Notes under the pieces: generated by a model | The model's input: the letters and a program-made list of their open reading frames with translations, nothing else | What the model was told of the DNA's origin: nothing | Database searches by the model: none | Assembly: GCF_914271435.1 (NCBI RefSeq) | Contig: NZ_CAJZAI010000007.1 | Location: 62,001-126,000, forward strand | Direction of reading: 5' to 3' | DNA from: Cupriavidus laharis | GTDB taxonomy: Bacteria > Pseudomonadota > Gammaproteobacteria > Burkholderiales > Burkholderiaceae | DNA: 64,000 bases | Part shown: one piece after another, positions 40,959 through 50,579 of the stretch | Numbering within the stretch: the first letter of the stretch is position 1 | How the letters are laid out: the number at the start of each line of letters is the position of its first letter | Position numbers and translations under genes: made by a program

Positions 40959-42764
40959 TCAGGCCGCAGGGCGCAGCCAGCGGCGCAGCAGCAAGCGCAG
41001 CGACGCCGGGTCCACCGGCTTCGGCAACACGAAATATCCCGCCTCTTCCGCTGCCGCCAGCGCAGCGGATTTCAGGTCTCCGGTCAGCAGCGCACTGCGC
41101 GCCTGCGGCTGGGTGTTCTGCCAGCGCTCCAGCAGGTCCAGGCCGTTTTCGCTGCCCGGCAGCCGCAGGTCACAGAAGATGATGTCCGGCCGCAAGCCCT
41201 TGGCAAACAGCTTGTCCGCTTCCGCGCCATGCGCGGCGCAAGCGACGCGAATGCCCCAAGCCTCCATCAGCGCGATCCAGGCCTTGCGGATCTGGCTATC
41301 GTCATCGACCACGAGCACCGTGCCTTGCAGCTTGTCAGGCTTGGACTCTTCCGCCGCGGCCACGGCACGCATCTCGCGCACACTGGCAACCGTCTCCGCC
41401 GGCACCGGAGCGAGCGCGAACCAGAATACCGAGCCCTTGCCCGGAACCGAACGCACGCCGTACGTGCCGCGCATCAGGCGCACGCACTCCTTGAAGATGG
41501 CCAGCCCCAAGCCCAGGCCCTGAGACGGGTCGCGCTGGGGGTTGTGGACCTGGTAGTACGGCGAAAAGATGTCCGGCAAGTGATCCGGCAAGATGCCGGC
41601 CCCCGTGTCCCATACTTCGAGCCGCACGTGCTTGCGGCGCTGGCGCGCCGTGACCAGCACGCCGCCGCGCCTGGTATAGCGCAATGCGTTCTGCACCAGG
41701 TTGAACAGCGCGCGGCGCAGCAGCACGGGCTCGGCCATCGCGTAAAGCTCGTCGGGGACGCGCGGGGTCAGCGTCAGACCGCTTTCGCGCGCATCCGCCG
41801 CAAACTGGCTCATCACGTCGCGGATCAGCGCGCTCAGCTCGCACGGCTCCAGCGTGGGCAGGACCTTGCGCCCTTCCAGCTTGGACAGGTCCAGCAAAGA
41901 GCGGAACAGCAGGTCAATGGTCTGTGTGCCTGCCGCTACCTGCTCCACGAGCGGATGCAGCACCGTGGACTGGTTGCGCGCGCGCAGCGCCTCCACCAGC
42001 ATCACCAGCGCGTGCACCGGCTGCCGCAGGTCGTGGCTGGCCGCGGCCAGGAAGCGCGATTTCTCCTCGCTGGCGTGCAGCGCGCGCTCCTTCTCCTCCT
42101 CGAACCGCTTGGCCAGGCGGCGGCTGTCGCCTTCGAGCTGGATCGCCCTCACCAGCGTGCCCTGCAGGCCGAGCGCATGACGGCCCAGCATCAATGCGTA
42201 GATGATCAGCAGCAACTGCACGTAGATGCCATGGCCGGGGAACGCGATTTCGGCCATCAGCAGGTTCGGCAACAGGATTGGCACGCCGGCATATGCCAGG
42301 TTCGACGGCACGGGCGCCTGAGATACCGCGCCGCCGGCCAGTACGCCGACGCTGAGCAGGTAAAGCACGCTCGAGAACACCGCAGAGCCCGTGTACATGT
42401 GGAGCAGCGCCGAGCTGCCCCAGGTCAGCCCGGTCAGGAAGGCCACGCCACGCATATGGTTCCACCACTTGCGCGTGTGCGCGGAACGGCTCATGGAAGC
42501 GCCATCGCGCTGGTAACCCTGGTAGAACCACACCCCGCCGGCGGCCAGCACCAGCATCGCCGCGCCCCAGCCCAGCAGCGCGGCATGGTCGGCCGAATTC
42601 CAGAACGCGAGGATGGTCAGGGCCGGCAGCAGGACTGCCGCCACCGTGCCCGACGGCGAAGCCTTGTGGACAATGGCCATCAGCTTGGCGCGCGTCTCGA
42701 TATCGAGCTGGGCGCGGGGAGGCGGCAGGATTCGCGGCAACAGCCGGTTAAGCAGCGCGTTCAA
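40959..42764 (-). CDS. hybrid sensor histidine kinase with C-terminal receiver
   Basis: A 601-residue inner-membrane kinase. About six N-terminal hydrophobic helices (30-200) are followed by a coiled linker, the HisKA box (AAASHDLRQPVHAL), an HATPase domain (LVQNALRYTRRGGV, GLGLGLAIFKE) and a receiver domain in the last 120 residues (VLVVDDDSQI; Asp in IIFCDLRLPG). It lacks a periplasmic sensor domain, so it probably senses a membrane signal. The HDLRQP-type box and partner LuxR regulator resemble quorum- or redox-linked hybrid kinases in Burkholderiaceae. Confidence 0.9.
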   Translation of the reverse strand: MNALLNRLLPRILPPPRAQLDIETRAKLMAIVHKASPSGTVAAVLLPALTILAFWNSADHAALLGWGAAMLVLAAGGVWFYQGYQRDGASMSRSAHTRKWWNHMRGVAFLTGLTWGSSALLHMYTGSAVFSSVLYLLSVGVLAGGAVSQAPVPSNLAYAGVPILLPNLLMAEIAFPGHGIYVQLLLIIYALMLGRHALGLQGTLVRAIQLEGDSRRLAKRFEEEKERALHASEEKSRFLAAASHDLRQPVHALVMLVEALRARNQSTVLHPLVEQVAAGTQTIDLLFRSLLDLSKLEGRKVLPTLEPCELSALIRDVMSQFAADARESGLTLTPRVPDELYAMAEPVLLRRALFNLVQNALRYTRRGGVLVTARQRRKHVRLEVWDTGAGILPDHLPDIFSPYYQVHNPQRDPSQGLGLGLAIFKECVRLMRGTYGVRSVPGKGSVFWFALAPVPAETVASVREMRAVAAAEESKPDKLQGTVLVVDDDSQIRKAWIALMEAWGIRVACAAHGAEADKLFAKGLRPDIIFCDLRLPGSENGLDLLERWQNTQPQARSALLTGDLKSAALAAAEEAGYFVLPKPVDPASLRLLLRRWLRPAA

Positions 42765-42948
42765 GTGAAGAATGTGCGGACCGAAACTTGGAGGCGCCGG
42801 CAGCCGATGCCCCGCGCCCGTCTGGAGTGGCGCATATCATGCCGCCTTTTGCCGCATCGTGCCACGGCGACAGGCCGGTTGCACCACAAAAACAGTGATA
42901 CGGGCGGGCCCGCGGGCGCCCGGAAGGGGCAATCGGACCCATTCGCCT

Positions 42949-42954
42949 TATAAT
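42949..42954 (+). promoter_or_regulatory. TATAAT -10 box of the ribF operon, interrupted downstream by the intron
   Basis: A consensus TATAAT followed by GC lies 10 nt upstream of the intron. The region 16-18 nt upstream has no good -35 (GGGGCA-like), which is a weakness of this call. If it is the ribF promoter, transcription would start at about 42961-42965, at the exon/intron junction. Confidence 0.55.
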
Positions 42955-43732
42955 GCTCGCTTTAGTGCGACACGCACCCTCGTGTCCGGATAGCTCCAAC
43001 GTAAGGAGCATCGACCCTGTTGGGACAAGGAGAAGGCTTCGGCCTGACCCGTCCAATCCCAACCATTGCTTGCTTAGACAAACCCGGCCGACCAGCTAGG
43101 GGGAGTCCGATGTGCTGTGGGAAAGCCGGAACACTGGCTGACCTGCGGCTTGCTTTTTTGCTGGATGGATTTCCAGCCATTGCCCAAGGGCGGGGACGCT
43201 CGCCTTTGGGCGAGTTTCTCTGTAAACGCCTCTCTTCGGAGGGGGCGGGTGATTGCGCAGCGGTACTTTAGTTGCGTAATCGCTACATAGCATTCAAACC
43301 GATCCGTATGGATCGGCGCTACGTCCTTTGGGGCGGAGGCCCGCGCTCGCAAGAGCCCGACGCCGACGTCAAGCGCTCGCCTGGATGGGAGCACGCGAGC
43401 AAGAAGTGAGGTCCCGGAGCGTCAGCTCCGCGCGTTATGGTTCAGTCAAGCACGCCCGCGAGGACGCCTTGATAGAGAACCTGCTATGCGATTAGCAGTA
43501 GCCTAGGGGGACATGCGTCACTGGCAACGGTGGGGTGTGAAGCTTCCCTGACAATGTAGCCCCCGCAAGGGTGCCCGTGGATTGTGAGATTCGCGGGTAG
43601 AAGACCGAAGCAGCATCGGTTGAGGAGCTAGGCTGGCTGGTATGGGTAACACATGTGAACTGCTGATAAACGTCGTAAGCATTGCAGTGCCAAAGCTGAT
43701 GATAGGCACTAACCAAAAGGTACGTGGTCGGA

Positions 43733-43755
43733 TACTCCGCTTAAAGCTCGGAGTA
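43733..43755 (+). other. EBS1 stem-loop of the group II intron
   Basis: A 7-bp stem (TACTCCG/CGGAGTA) presents a 9-nt loop CTTAAAGCT. TAAAGC within the loop is complementary to all six bases immediately upstream of the intron (GCTTTA, 42959-42964), the textbook EBS1-IBS1 arrangement in domain I. Confidence 0.8.
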
Positions 43756-44117
43756 CATCGCCTTCAGACCACCGGCGAAGAGGCAGGCCCTAACCCAGTC
43801 GTGTAACGCGTGGGGAACGTGGTAAGCCCGTATAGCTGCCCGAGTGCTGTTTGGCTCAGGCAGGCGAACCGCAAGGAACGCTGTTGGCTGTGCGGGTATG
43901 GGAGGTTGGAAAAAGCGAATGCCGGGCTGTAACGGTCCGGATAGGGGTTGAAACATCATCCCACGCGAAAGCGGGCAGACTTCCAACTGGTCTACTCGTC
44001 GCAAGACGACTGACTGAACTCGCTTGTTTAACTTTTCTTCCCTTGTGGGACAACATGTCCCACAAGGGGCATGTTGTCTTTCGATGTTGGGGAAGATCCT
44101 CAAGATAGGAGGGCAGC

Positions 44118-45818
44118 ATGGAAGCATTGATCCGTGAGGATGAATCTGCGCCTTCCGGCGTACCAGAGAGATGGGGCGACATTGACTGGCGCCGCGTCGA
44201 CCGGAACGTTCGGGTAATGCAGATTCGAATTGCGAAGGCAACACAGGAAGGGGACTGGCGCAGGGTGAAAGCCTTGCAAAGGTCCCTGACCCGCTCGTGG
44301 TCCGCCAAGGCATCGGCGGTGCGGCGAGTGGCGATGAACCAAGGTGCGCGGACGGCAGGAGTCGATCGCGTCGAGTGGGAAACGCCTGAAGACCGATGGG
44401 AAGCCATCGGGAGGTTGAAGCACCGGGGGTATCGACCGCTGCCGTTGAAGCGTGTCTACATCCCCAAGTCAAATGGGAAGAAGCGCCCTCTGGGCATTCC
44501 GACCATGCACGACCGAGCCATGCAAGCGCTGTATCTGCTGGCGCTGGAGCCGGTGTCCGAAGGGACGAGCGATCCGAACTCTTATGGGTTTCGGATCAAT
44601 CGCTCCACTCACGATGCCATGTCCCAGCTCTTCGCGTCCCTGTCCAAGCGAGCTTCGGCTCAATGGGTGCTGGAAGCGGATATCAAAGGGTGTTTTGACC
44701 ATATCAGCCACAACTGGCTGGAGCGCAATGTCCCAATGGACAAAGCAATCCTTCGGAAGTGGTTGAAAGCTGGCGTGGTTTTTCAGGGCCAGTTTCAGGC
44801 GACCGACGCCGGAACACCACAGGGAGGCATCATTTCCCCGACTCTGGCAAACGTGGCACTGAACGGATTGGAGCGACAACTGGATGCGTCCCTACGGGCG
44901 AAATTCGGCGTCGTGAAATCCAACAAGCTGAAAGTGAATGTAGTGCGCTATGCGGACGACTTCGTGATCACCGGCAATACGCCGGAGGTGTTAGAAAATG
45001 AAGTGAAGCCGTGGGTGGAGAAGTTCCTGGCAGTACGGGGGCTGACACTATCGACGGAGAAAACGCGGATCGTCAACATCGCCGACGGCTTTGACTTTCT
45101 AGGGTGGAATTTCCGGAAGTACTCGGGAAAGCTGCTCATCAAGCCGAGCAAGAAGAACGTGCAAGCGTTCTACCGCAAAGTGAAGGAAGTCATCAGTGTC
45201 AAGAAAACGGCAAAGCAGGATGATCTGATCAGACTGCTGAATCCGATGCTAAGAGGGTGGGCGCAGTATCATCGCCCGGTGGTAGCAACGGCGGCGTTCA
45301 CCAAGATGGAGCACCAGATCTTCTGTGCTTTGTGGAGGTGGGCAAAACGGCGACATCGAGGGAAGAATGCCGAGTGGGTGCGGAAGAAATACTTCGCCAC
45401 CATAGAGGCTCGGAACTGGGTGTTTGGAACCACGACTGTGGATAAGAAGGGCAATCCTTTCTGGCTGGAGCTGTATTCGCTTGCGAGTACGCAGATAAGG
45501 AGGCACAAGAAGGTTCGGGCGGACTACCATCCGTTTGACCCAGCGCAGGAGATGTATGGCGAGAAATTGCGACAGGCACGCATGTCCGACGACATGTCAC
45601 ACCGCAAGCAATGGATCAAGCTGTATATGTCCCAGCGGGGCTTGTGTGCGGTGTGTCAGAGCAAGATAACCAAAGAGACTGGATGGGATGACCATCACCT
45701 CGTGCCGCGCGTTCTTGGCGGCTCCGATGCTCTAGGAAATCGAGTGCTGGTGCATCCCGGTTGTCATGTTCAAGTCCATCACTACGGCAGAATCGCTGTA
45801 AAGCCGGTACTTGATTGA
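44118..45818 (+). CDS. ltrA: group II intron-encoded protein: reverse transcriptase, maturase, HNH endonuclease
   Basis: A 566-residue protein. The RT domain spans about 75-375: TAGVDRVEW, YGFRINRSTHDA, the DIKGCFDHISH block, TPQGGIISPTLANV and the catalytic YADD at 278-281. FLGWNFRKYSGKLLIKPSKK leads into the maturase X domain. The last 60 residues form an HNH zinc endonuclease (CAVC, DDHHLVPRVLGGSD, HPGCHVQVHH). AGGAGGG lies 5 nt upstream of the ATG. It binds the intron RNA, helps splicing, cuts the second target strand and copies the intron into DNA. All motifs are present and no frameshift is seen. Confidence 0.96.
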   Translation: MEALIREDESAPSGVPERWGDIDWRRVDRNVRVMQIRIAKATQEGDWRRVKALQRSLTRSWSAKASAVRRVAMNQGARTAGVDRVEWETPEDRWEAIGRLKHRGYRPLPLKRVYIPKSNGKKRPLGIPTMHDRAMQALYLLALEPVSEGTSDPNSYGFRINRSTHDAMSQLFASLSKRASAQWVLEADIKGCFDHISHNWLERNVPMDKAILRKWLKAGVVFQGQFQATDAGTPQGGIISPTLANVALNGLERQLDASLRAKFGVVKSNKLKVNVVRYADDFVITGNTPEVLENEVKPWVEKFLAVRGLTLSTEKTRIVNIADGFDFLGWNFRKYSGKLLIKPSKKNVQAFYRKVKEVISVKKTAKQDDLIRLLNPMLRGWAQYHRPVVATAAFTKMEHQIFCALWRWAKRRHRGKNAEWVRKKYFATIEARNWVFGTTTVDKKGNPFWLELYSLASTQIRRHKKVRADYHPFDPAQEMYGEKLRQARMSDDMSHRKQWIKLYMSQRGLCAVCQSKITKETGWDDHHLVPRVLGGSDALGNRVLVHPGCHVQVHHYGRIAVKPVLD

Positions 45819-45839
45819 CTCATTTACTTTGAGAGGCTT

Positions 45840-45915
45840 GAGCCGTATGCGGGGAAACTCGCACGTACGGTTCTTAGGGGGGAGCATCACCAGAAATGGT
45901 ATGCTCCTACCCTAC
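45840..45915 (+). ncRNA. group II intron domains V and VI
   Basis: Domain V is a 34-nt hairpin (45840-45873) with the catalytic AGC triad at 45841-45843 and a GAAA-type tetraloop. Domain VI follows (GGGGGGAGCAT pairing with ATGCTCC-U-A-CCCU), with the likely branch-point A bulged at 45909, 7 nt from the 3' end. Confidence 0.9.
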
Positions 45916-45939
45916 CCCGAAACATTTCCCGCCGTCCCC

Positions 45940-46947
45940 GTGAAAGTCTTCCGCGGCCTGCCCAACGCCGAGAGCCGCGCGCCCTGCGCGCTTACCATCG
46001 GCAATTTCGACGGTGTGCATCGCGGCCACCAGTCGCTGCTTGCGCGCGCGCGCGCGGCGGCCGACGCGCGCGGCCTGCCGCTGTGCGTGATGACGTTCGA
46101 GCCGCATCCGCGCGAGTTCTTCACGCCGGACAAGGCGCCGACCCGCATCGCCCTGCTGCGCGACAAGCTCGAGAGCCTGCGCCGCAATGGCGTCGACCGC
46201 GTAGTGGTGGAGCACTTCAACGCCCACTTCGCCGGCCAGTCGCCACAGGCATTTGTCGAGAACGTGCTGTGGCACGGCCTGCACGCGCGCTGGGTGCTGG
46301 TCGGTGACGATTTCCGCTTCGGCGCCAAACGCGCCGGCGATTTTGCCTACCTGCAGGACGCGGGCCAGCGTTTCGGTTTCGACGTCGAGCAGATGGGCTC
46401 GGTGTCCGAAGGCGGCATCCGCATCTCCAGCTCGGCCGTGCGCCAGGCGCTCGCCGATGGCGACCTCGAACATGCGCGCCGCCTGCTCGGCCATGGCTAT
46501 GCGATCAGCGGCCATGTGATCCACGGCCGCAAGCTGGGCCGCGACCTGGGCTTTCCGACGCTGAACCTGCGCATCTCGCACAAGCGTCCGGCGGTCAACG
46601 GCATCTTCGTCGTGCAGGTGCACGGCATTGCCGATCATCCGCTGCCGGGCGTGGCCAGCATCGGCGTGCGCCCGACCATCGAGGACGCCGGCCGCGTGCT
46701 GCTGGAAGTCCACCTGTTCGACGTCAACGAGAACCTGTACGGCAAGCTGATCCGGGTGGAGTTCATGAAGAAGCTGCGCGATGAGGCGCGCTTCGACAAC
46801 CTGGAAGACCTGACCGCGGCCATCGCCAAGGACAGCGCCGACGCGCGCGCCTTCTTCGGCCTGACCGCGCCGGACGCCCCGACCGGCCAGGCCGAGGGCG
46901 CTGGCGGCCGCGACTTCGCCACCTCCGCCACCGACCGAATTAGCTAG
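45940..46947 (+). CDS. ribF: bifunctional riboflavin kinase/FAD synthetase
   Basis: A 335-residue enzyme making FMN and FAD. The N-terminal nucleotidyltransferase domain has TIGNFDGVHRGHQ and ISSSAVRQAL; the C-terminal kinase has GRDLGFPTLNL and GVRPTIEDAG. I choose the GTG at 45940 because the encoded MKVFRGLPNAESRAPCAL is the usual N-terminus. There is no Shine-Dalgarno before it. The frame is open upstream into the intron, with an in-frame ATG at 45901 inside domain VI. The native leader is split by the intron 24 nt before the start. It heads ribF-ileS-lspA-coaBC-dut. Confidence 0.94.
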   Translation: MKVFRGLPNAESRAPCALTIGNFDGVHRGHQSLLARARAAADARGLPLCVMTFEPHPREFFTPDKAPTRIALLRDKLESLRRNGVDRVVVEHFNAHFAGQSPQAFVENVLWHGLHARWVLVGDDFRFGAKRAGDFAYLQDAGQRFGFDVEQMGSVSEGGIRISSSAVRQALADGDLEHARRLLGHGYAISGHVIHGRKLGRDLGFPTLNLRISHKRPAVNGIFVVQVHGIADHPLPGVASIGVRPTIEDAGRVLLEVHLFDVNENLYGKLIRVEFMKKLRDEARFDNLEDLTAAIAKDSADARAFFGLTAPDAPTGQAEGAGGRDFATSATDRIS

Positions 46948-47079
46948 CGGCCCGGCACCCCGGGGTGCCGGTTCGCGCTCCGCCTCATCCCGTCTTTCCT
47001 GCGCGCACGCCATGTGCGGCCCCTATGTGGCCAAATACGCGGCCCGCTGCGCGCCAAACGAATTGCCCCGAGAATCGAC

Positions 47080-49971
47080 ATGTCCAACGACAAACGCGCC
47101 AAGCCCGAGAAAAGCAAATATCCGGTCAACCTGCTGGACACCCCCTTCCCGATGCGCGGCGACCTGCCCAAGCGTGAACCGCAGTGGGTCAAGCAGTGGC
47201 AGGACAAGCAGCTCTACAAGAAGATCCGCGCGGCCCGCAAGGGCGCGAAGAAGTTCGTGCTGCACGATGGCCCGCCGTACGCCAACGGCGACATCCACAT
47301 CGGCCACGCGGTCAACAAGGTGCTCAAGGACATGATCGTCAAGGCGCGCGGGCTGACCGGCCTGGACGCCGTCTACGTGCCGGGCTGGGACTGCCACGGC
47401 ATGCCGATCGAGATCCAGATCGAAAAGCAGTTCGGCAAGGGCCTGCCGGTGCAGGAAGTCCAGGCCAAGGCGCGTGCCTATGCCACGGAGCAGATCAAGC
47501 GCCAGATGGTGGACTTTGAACGACTGGGCGTGCTCGGCGACTGGGACCATCCGTACCTGACCATGAACTACAGCAACGAGGCCGACGAGATCCGCGCCCT
47601 CGGCAAGATCATGGAAAAGGGCTATGTGTTCCGCGGCCTGAAGCCGGTCAACTGGTGCTTCGACTGCGGTTCGGCGCTGGCCGAGGCTGAAGTCGAGTAC
47701 AAGGACAAGGTCGACCTGTCGATCGACGTGGGCTTCCCGTTCGCCGAAGCCGACAAGCTGGCGCATGCCTTCAAGCTTTCGATCGAGCAGATCAACGCCA
47801 AGCCGGGCTGGATCGTGATCTGGACCACCACGCCGTGGACGATCCCGAGCAACCAGGCGCTCAACGTGCATCCGGAAGTCGAATACGCGCTGGTCGACAC
47901 GCCGCGCGGCTACCTGATCCTGGCCACCGAGCGCGTCGAGGAACAACTCAAGATCTATGAACTGGAAGGCAAGGTCGTCGCGACCACGACTGGTGCCGCC
48001 CTGTCGGAAATCCGCTTCCACCACCCGCTGGCCAAGATGGACGCCGGCTATGACCGCCTGTCGCCGATCTACCTCGGCGACTACGTGACCACTGACACCG
48101 GCTCGGGCATCGTGCACTCGGCGCCGGCCTATGGCGTGGAAGACTTCCAGTCGTGCAAGGCGCACGGCATGAGCGACCACGACATCATCAGCCCGGTGAT
48201 GGGCAACGGCGTGTACGCGGGCACGCTGCCACTGTTCGGCGGCCTGTCGATCTGGGATGCGAACCCGAAGATCGTCGAGGTCCTGAAGGCATCCGGCAAC
48301 CTGTTCAACTCGCACAAGTACACCCACAGCTACATGCACTGCTGGCGTCACAAGACGCCGATCATCTACCGCGCCACCTCGCAGTGGTTCGCGGGCATGG
48401 ATGTCGATCCGGTCGAGCAGAACGGCAAGGCCGTGCCGACGCTGCGCGAAACCGCGCTGGCCGGCATCGAGGCCACCGAGTTCTATCCGTCGTGGGGCAA
48501 GCAGCGCCTGCACAACATGATCGCCAACCGCCCGGACTGGACGCTGTCGCGCCAGCGCCAGTGGGGTGTGCCGATGGCCTTCTTCCTCCATAAGGAAACC
48601 GGCGCGCTGCACCCGCGCACGCCCGAGCTGCTGGAAGAAGTGGCAAAGCGCGTCGAGCAGCACGGCATCGAAGCCTGGCAGGCGCTGGACCCGAAGGAAC
48701 TGCTCGGCGCCGAGGCCGACCAGTACGAAAAGAACCGCGACACGCTCGATGTGTGGTTCGATTCGGGCACCACGCACTGGACCGTGATCCGCGGCTCGCA
48801 CCGCGACGACCTGTACGACCCGTCGGCCGATGAAGTCGACGGCCGCCTGGCGGACCTGTACCTGGAAGGCTCCGACCAGCACCGCGGCTGGTTCCACTCG
48901 TCGTTGCTGACGGCATCGATGCTGTACGGCAAGCCGCCCTACAAGGCGCTGCTGACGCATGGCTTCACCGTGGACGGCGAAGGCCGCAAGATGTCCAAGT
49001 CGGTCGGCAACACCGTGTCGCCGCAGGACATCGCCAACAAGATGGGCGCCGAGATCATCCGCCTGTGGGTGGCCTCGACCGACTACTCGGGCGAGCTGTC
49101 GATCTCCGACGAGATCCTCAAGCGCGTGGTGGAAAGCTATCGCCGCATCCGCAACACGCTGCGCTTCCTGCTGTCGAACCTGTCCGACTACGACCACGCG
49201 AAGCATGCGCTGCCGGCCTCCGAATGGCTGGAGATCGACCAGTACGCCGTGGCACTGACCGAGCGCCTGCAGAAGGAAGTACTGTCGCACTACGACTCGT
49301 ACGAATTCCACCCGGTGGTAGCCAAGCTGCAGACCTTCTGCTCGGAAGACCTGGGCGGCTTCTACCTGGACGTGCTGAAGGACCGCCTCTACACCACCGC
49401 GCCGGACTCCAGGGACCGCCGCGCGGCGCAGAACGCGCTGTACCACATCACGCAGGCCATGCTGCACTGGATGGCGCCGTTCCTGTCGTTCACCGCCGAG
49501 GAAGCCTGGCAGGTGTTCGCGCACGGCACCGGCCACACCGACACCATCTTCACGAGCACCTACTACACGCTGCCGGAAGTGGACCAGGCCGACGACCTGC
49601 TGCAGAAATGGCATACCCTGCGTGAAGTGCGCGCGGAAGTCACGAAGCAGCTGGAAGCGGTGCGCGTGGAAGGCGCCATCGGTTCGTCGCTGCAGGCCGA
49701 GGTCAACATCCAGGCCGGCGGCCCGGTGCTGGCCGCGCTGCAGAGCCTCGGCGACGATCTGCGCTTCGTGCTGCTGACGTCCGCGGCCACGGTCACGCCC
49801 GCGCCAGAGGCTGGCGACCTGCTGGTCACCGTGGCGGCTTCGGCACACGCCAAGTGCGAGCGCTGCTGGCACTACCGCGCCGATGTCGGACAGAACCCGG
49901 ACCACCCGACCCTTTGCGGCCGCTGCGACAGCAACCTGTTCGGCGCCGGTGAACACAGGAGCCATGCCTGA
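47080..49971 (+). CDS. ileS: isoleucyl-tRNA synthetase
   Basis: A 963-residue class Ia synthetase. The ATP-binding motifs are DIHIGH at 71-76 and KMSKS near residue 637; the editing domain lies between (about 200-400), including [11 protein letters not shown]. The C-terminal zinc finger (CERCWHY and CGRCDSN) is the eubacterial type. The stop overlaps the lspA start by one base. Confidence 0.97.
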   Translation: MSNDKRAKPEKSKYPVNLLDTPFPMRGDLPKREPQWVKQWQDKQLYKKIRAARKGAKKFVLHDGPPYANGDIHIGHAVNKVLKDMIVKARGLTGLDAVYVPGWDCHGMPIEIQIEKQFGKGLPVQEVQAKARAYATEQIKRQMVDFERLGVLGDWDHPYLTMNYSNEADEIRALGKIMEKGYVFRGLKPVNWCFDCGSALAEAEVEYKDKVDLSIDVGFPFAEADKLAHAFKLSIEQINAKPGWIVIWTTTPWTIPSNQALNVHPEVEYALVDTPRGYLILATERVEEQLKIYELEGKVVATTTGAALSEIRFHHPLAKMDAGYDRLSPIYLGDYVTTDTGSGIVHSAPAYGVEDFQSCKAHGMSDHDIISPVMGNGVYAGTLPLFGGLSIWDANPKIVEVLKASGNLFNSHKYTHSYMHCWRHKTPIIYRATSQWFAGMDVDPVEQNGKAVPTLRETALAGIEATEFYPSWGKQRLHNMIANRPDWTLSRQRQWGVPMAFFLHKETGALHPRTPELLEEVAKRVEQHGIEAWQALDPKELLGAEADQYEKNRDTLDVWFDSGTTHWTVIRGSHRDDLYDPSADEVDGRLADLYLEGSDQHRGWFHSSLLTASMLYGKPPYKALLTHGFTVDGEGRKMSKSVGNTVSPQDIANKMGAEIIRLWVASTDYSGELSISDEILKRVVESYRRIRNTLRFLLSNLSDYDHAKHALPASEWLEIDQYAVALTERLQKEVLSHYDSYEFHPVVAKLQTFCSEDLGGFYLDVLKDRLYTTAPDSRDRRAAQNALYHITQAMLHWMAPFLSFTAEEAWQVFAHGTGHTDTIFTSTYYTLPEVDQADDLLQKWHTLREVRAEVTKQLEAVRVEGAIGSSLQAEVNIQAGGPVLAALQSLGDDLRFVLLTSAATVTPAPEAGDLLVTVAASAHAKCERCWHYRADVGQNPDHPTLCGRCDSNLFGAGEHRSHA

Positions 49972-50501
49972 TGGCATCGACCACGACCCGTTCCGCCCGC
50001 CCGGCGCGCCGCAATAACAAGGCCTCGGGCAACACCACGCCGCTGCTGTGGATGGCATTCGCCCTGCTGGTGGTGGTGCTGGACCAGTTCTTCAAGATCG
50101 TTATCGTGCGCACGTTCACCTATGGGGAATCGCGTCCGGTGACGAGCTTCTTCAACCTGGTCCTGGTGTACAACAAGGGCGCGGCGTTCAGCTTCCTGGC
50201 CGATGCCGGCGGCTGGCAGCGCTGGTTCTTCACCGGGCTCGGGATCGTAGTCGGCGCGTTCATCGTCTGGCTGCTGTACCGCCACACGGGCCAGCGGCTG
50301 TTCTGCTTCGCCGTGTCGCTGATCCTGGGCGGCGCCGTGGGCAACGTGGTCGACCGCGTGGTCTACGGGCACGTGATCGACTTCCTCGATTTCTACGTGC
50401 GCAACTACCACTGGCCCGCGTTCAACGTGGCGGACTGCGCCATCACGGTGGGCGCGGTGCTGCTGATCGTGGACGAGTTGCGGCGCGTTCGTCGACACTG
50501 A
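49971..50501 (+). CDS. lspA: lipoprotein signal peptidase (signal peptidase II)
   Basis: A 176-residue aspartic membrane peptidase with four hydrophobic helices. The catalytic Asp residues lie in [15 protein letters not shown] and FNVADCAIT. The N-terminal 25 residues are basic and cytoplasmic. It removes signal peptides from diacylglyceryl-modified prolipoproteins, so it serves the M48 and LivK lipoproteins here among others. Confidence 0.95.
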   Translation: MASTTTRSARPARRNNKASGNTTPLLWMAFALLVVVLDQFFKIVIVRTFTYGESRPVTSFFNLVLVYNKGAAFSFLADAGGWQRWFFTGLGIVVGAFIVWLLYRHTGQRLFCFAVSLILGGAVGNVVDRVVYGHVIDFLDFYVRNYHWPAFNVADCAITVGAVLLIVDELRRVRRH

Positions 50502-50579
50502 GCCGGCACTGAGCCGCCTCCGGCAGCCTGCACGTGCTGCCGGTATCATGCCGAAACCATTTTCTCTGACGAGTCCCAC

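Larger units (their letters stand above)
42965..45915 (+). mobile_element. complete group II intron with LtrA-type protein, inserted in the ribF leader
   Basis: A 2951-nt self-splicing retroelement. The 5' end is GTGCGAC, the consensus for bacterial group II introns. The 1153 nt before the protein gene hold ribozyme domains I-III. Domain IV carries the reverse transcriptase gene. Domain V (45840-45873) and domain VI with a bulged A (45909) are followed by the AC 3' end at 45915. Candidate exon-binding sites pair with the 5' flank: TAAAGC (43742-43747) with GCTTTA (42959-42964), and GCATTG (43679-43684) with TAATGC (42951-42956, one G-U). The 3' boundary is set from domain VI and could be off by one or two bases. 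All parts look intact, so it may still be mobile. Confidence 0.92.

Noticed and set aside
42965-44117. Several short frames in the 5' part of the intron
   Set aside because: This segment is ribozyme domains I-III; the frames have no ribosome sites and no recognisable content.
45811-45939. Upstream ATG at 45811 as the native ribF start
   Set aside because: It lies inside the intron, and the conserved RibF N-terminus begins at 45940. It can only apply to unspliced RNA.
45916-45939. FMN riboswitch in the ribF leader
   Set aside because: The exon leader is only about 24 nt after the intron, and no RFN-type conserved sequence is seen there.
47023-50058. Open frame of about 1000 codons antisense to ileS
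   Set aside because: It mirrors the ileS codons, is Arg/His/Val-rich without recognisable motifs, and is expected in high-GC DNA. The plus-strand ileS is unmistakable.
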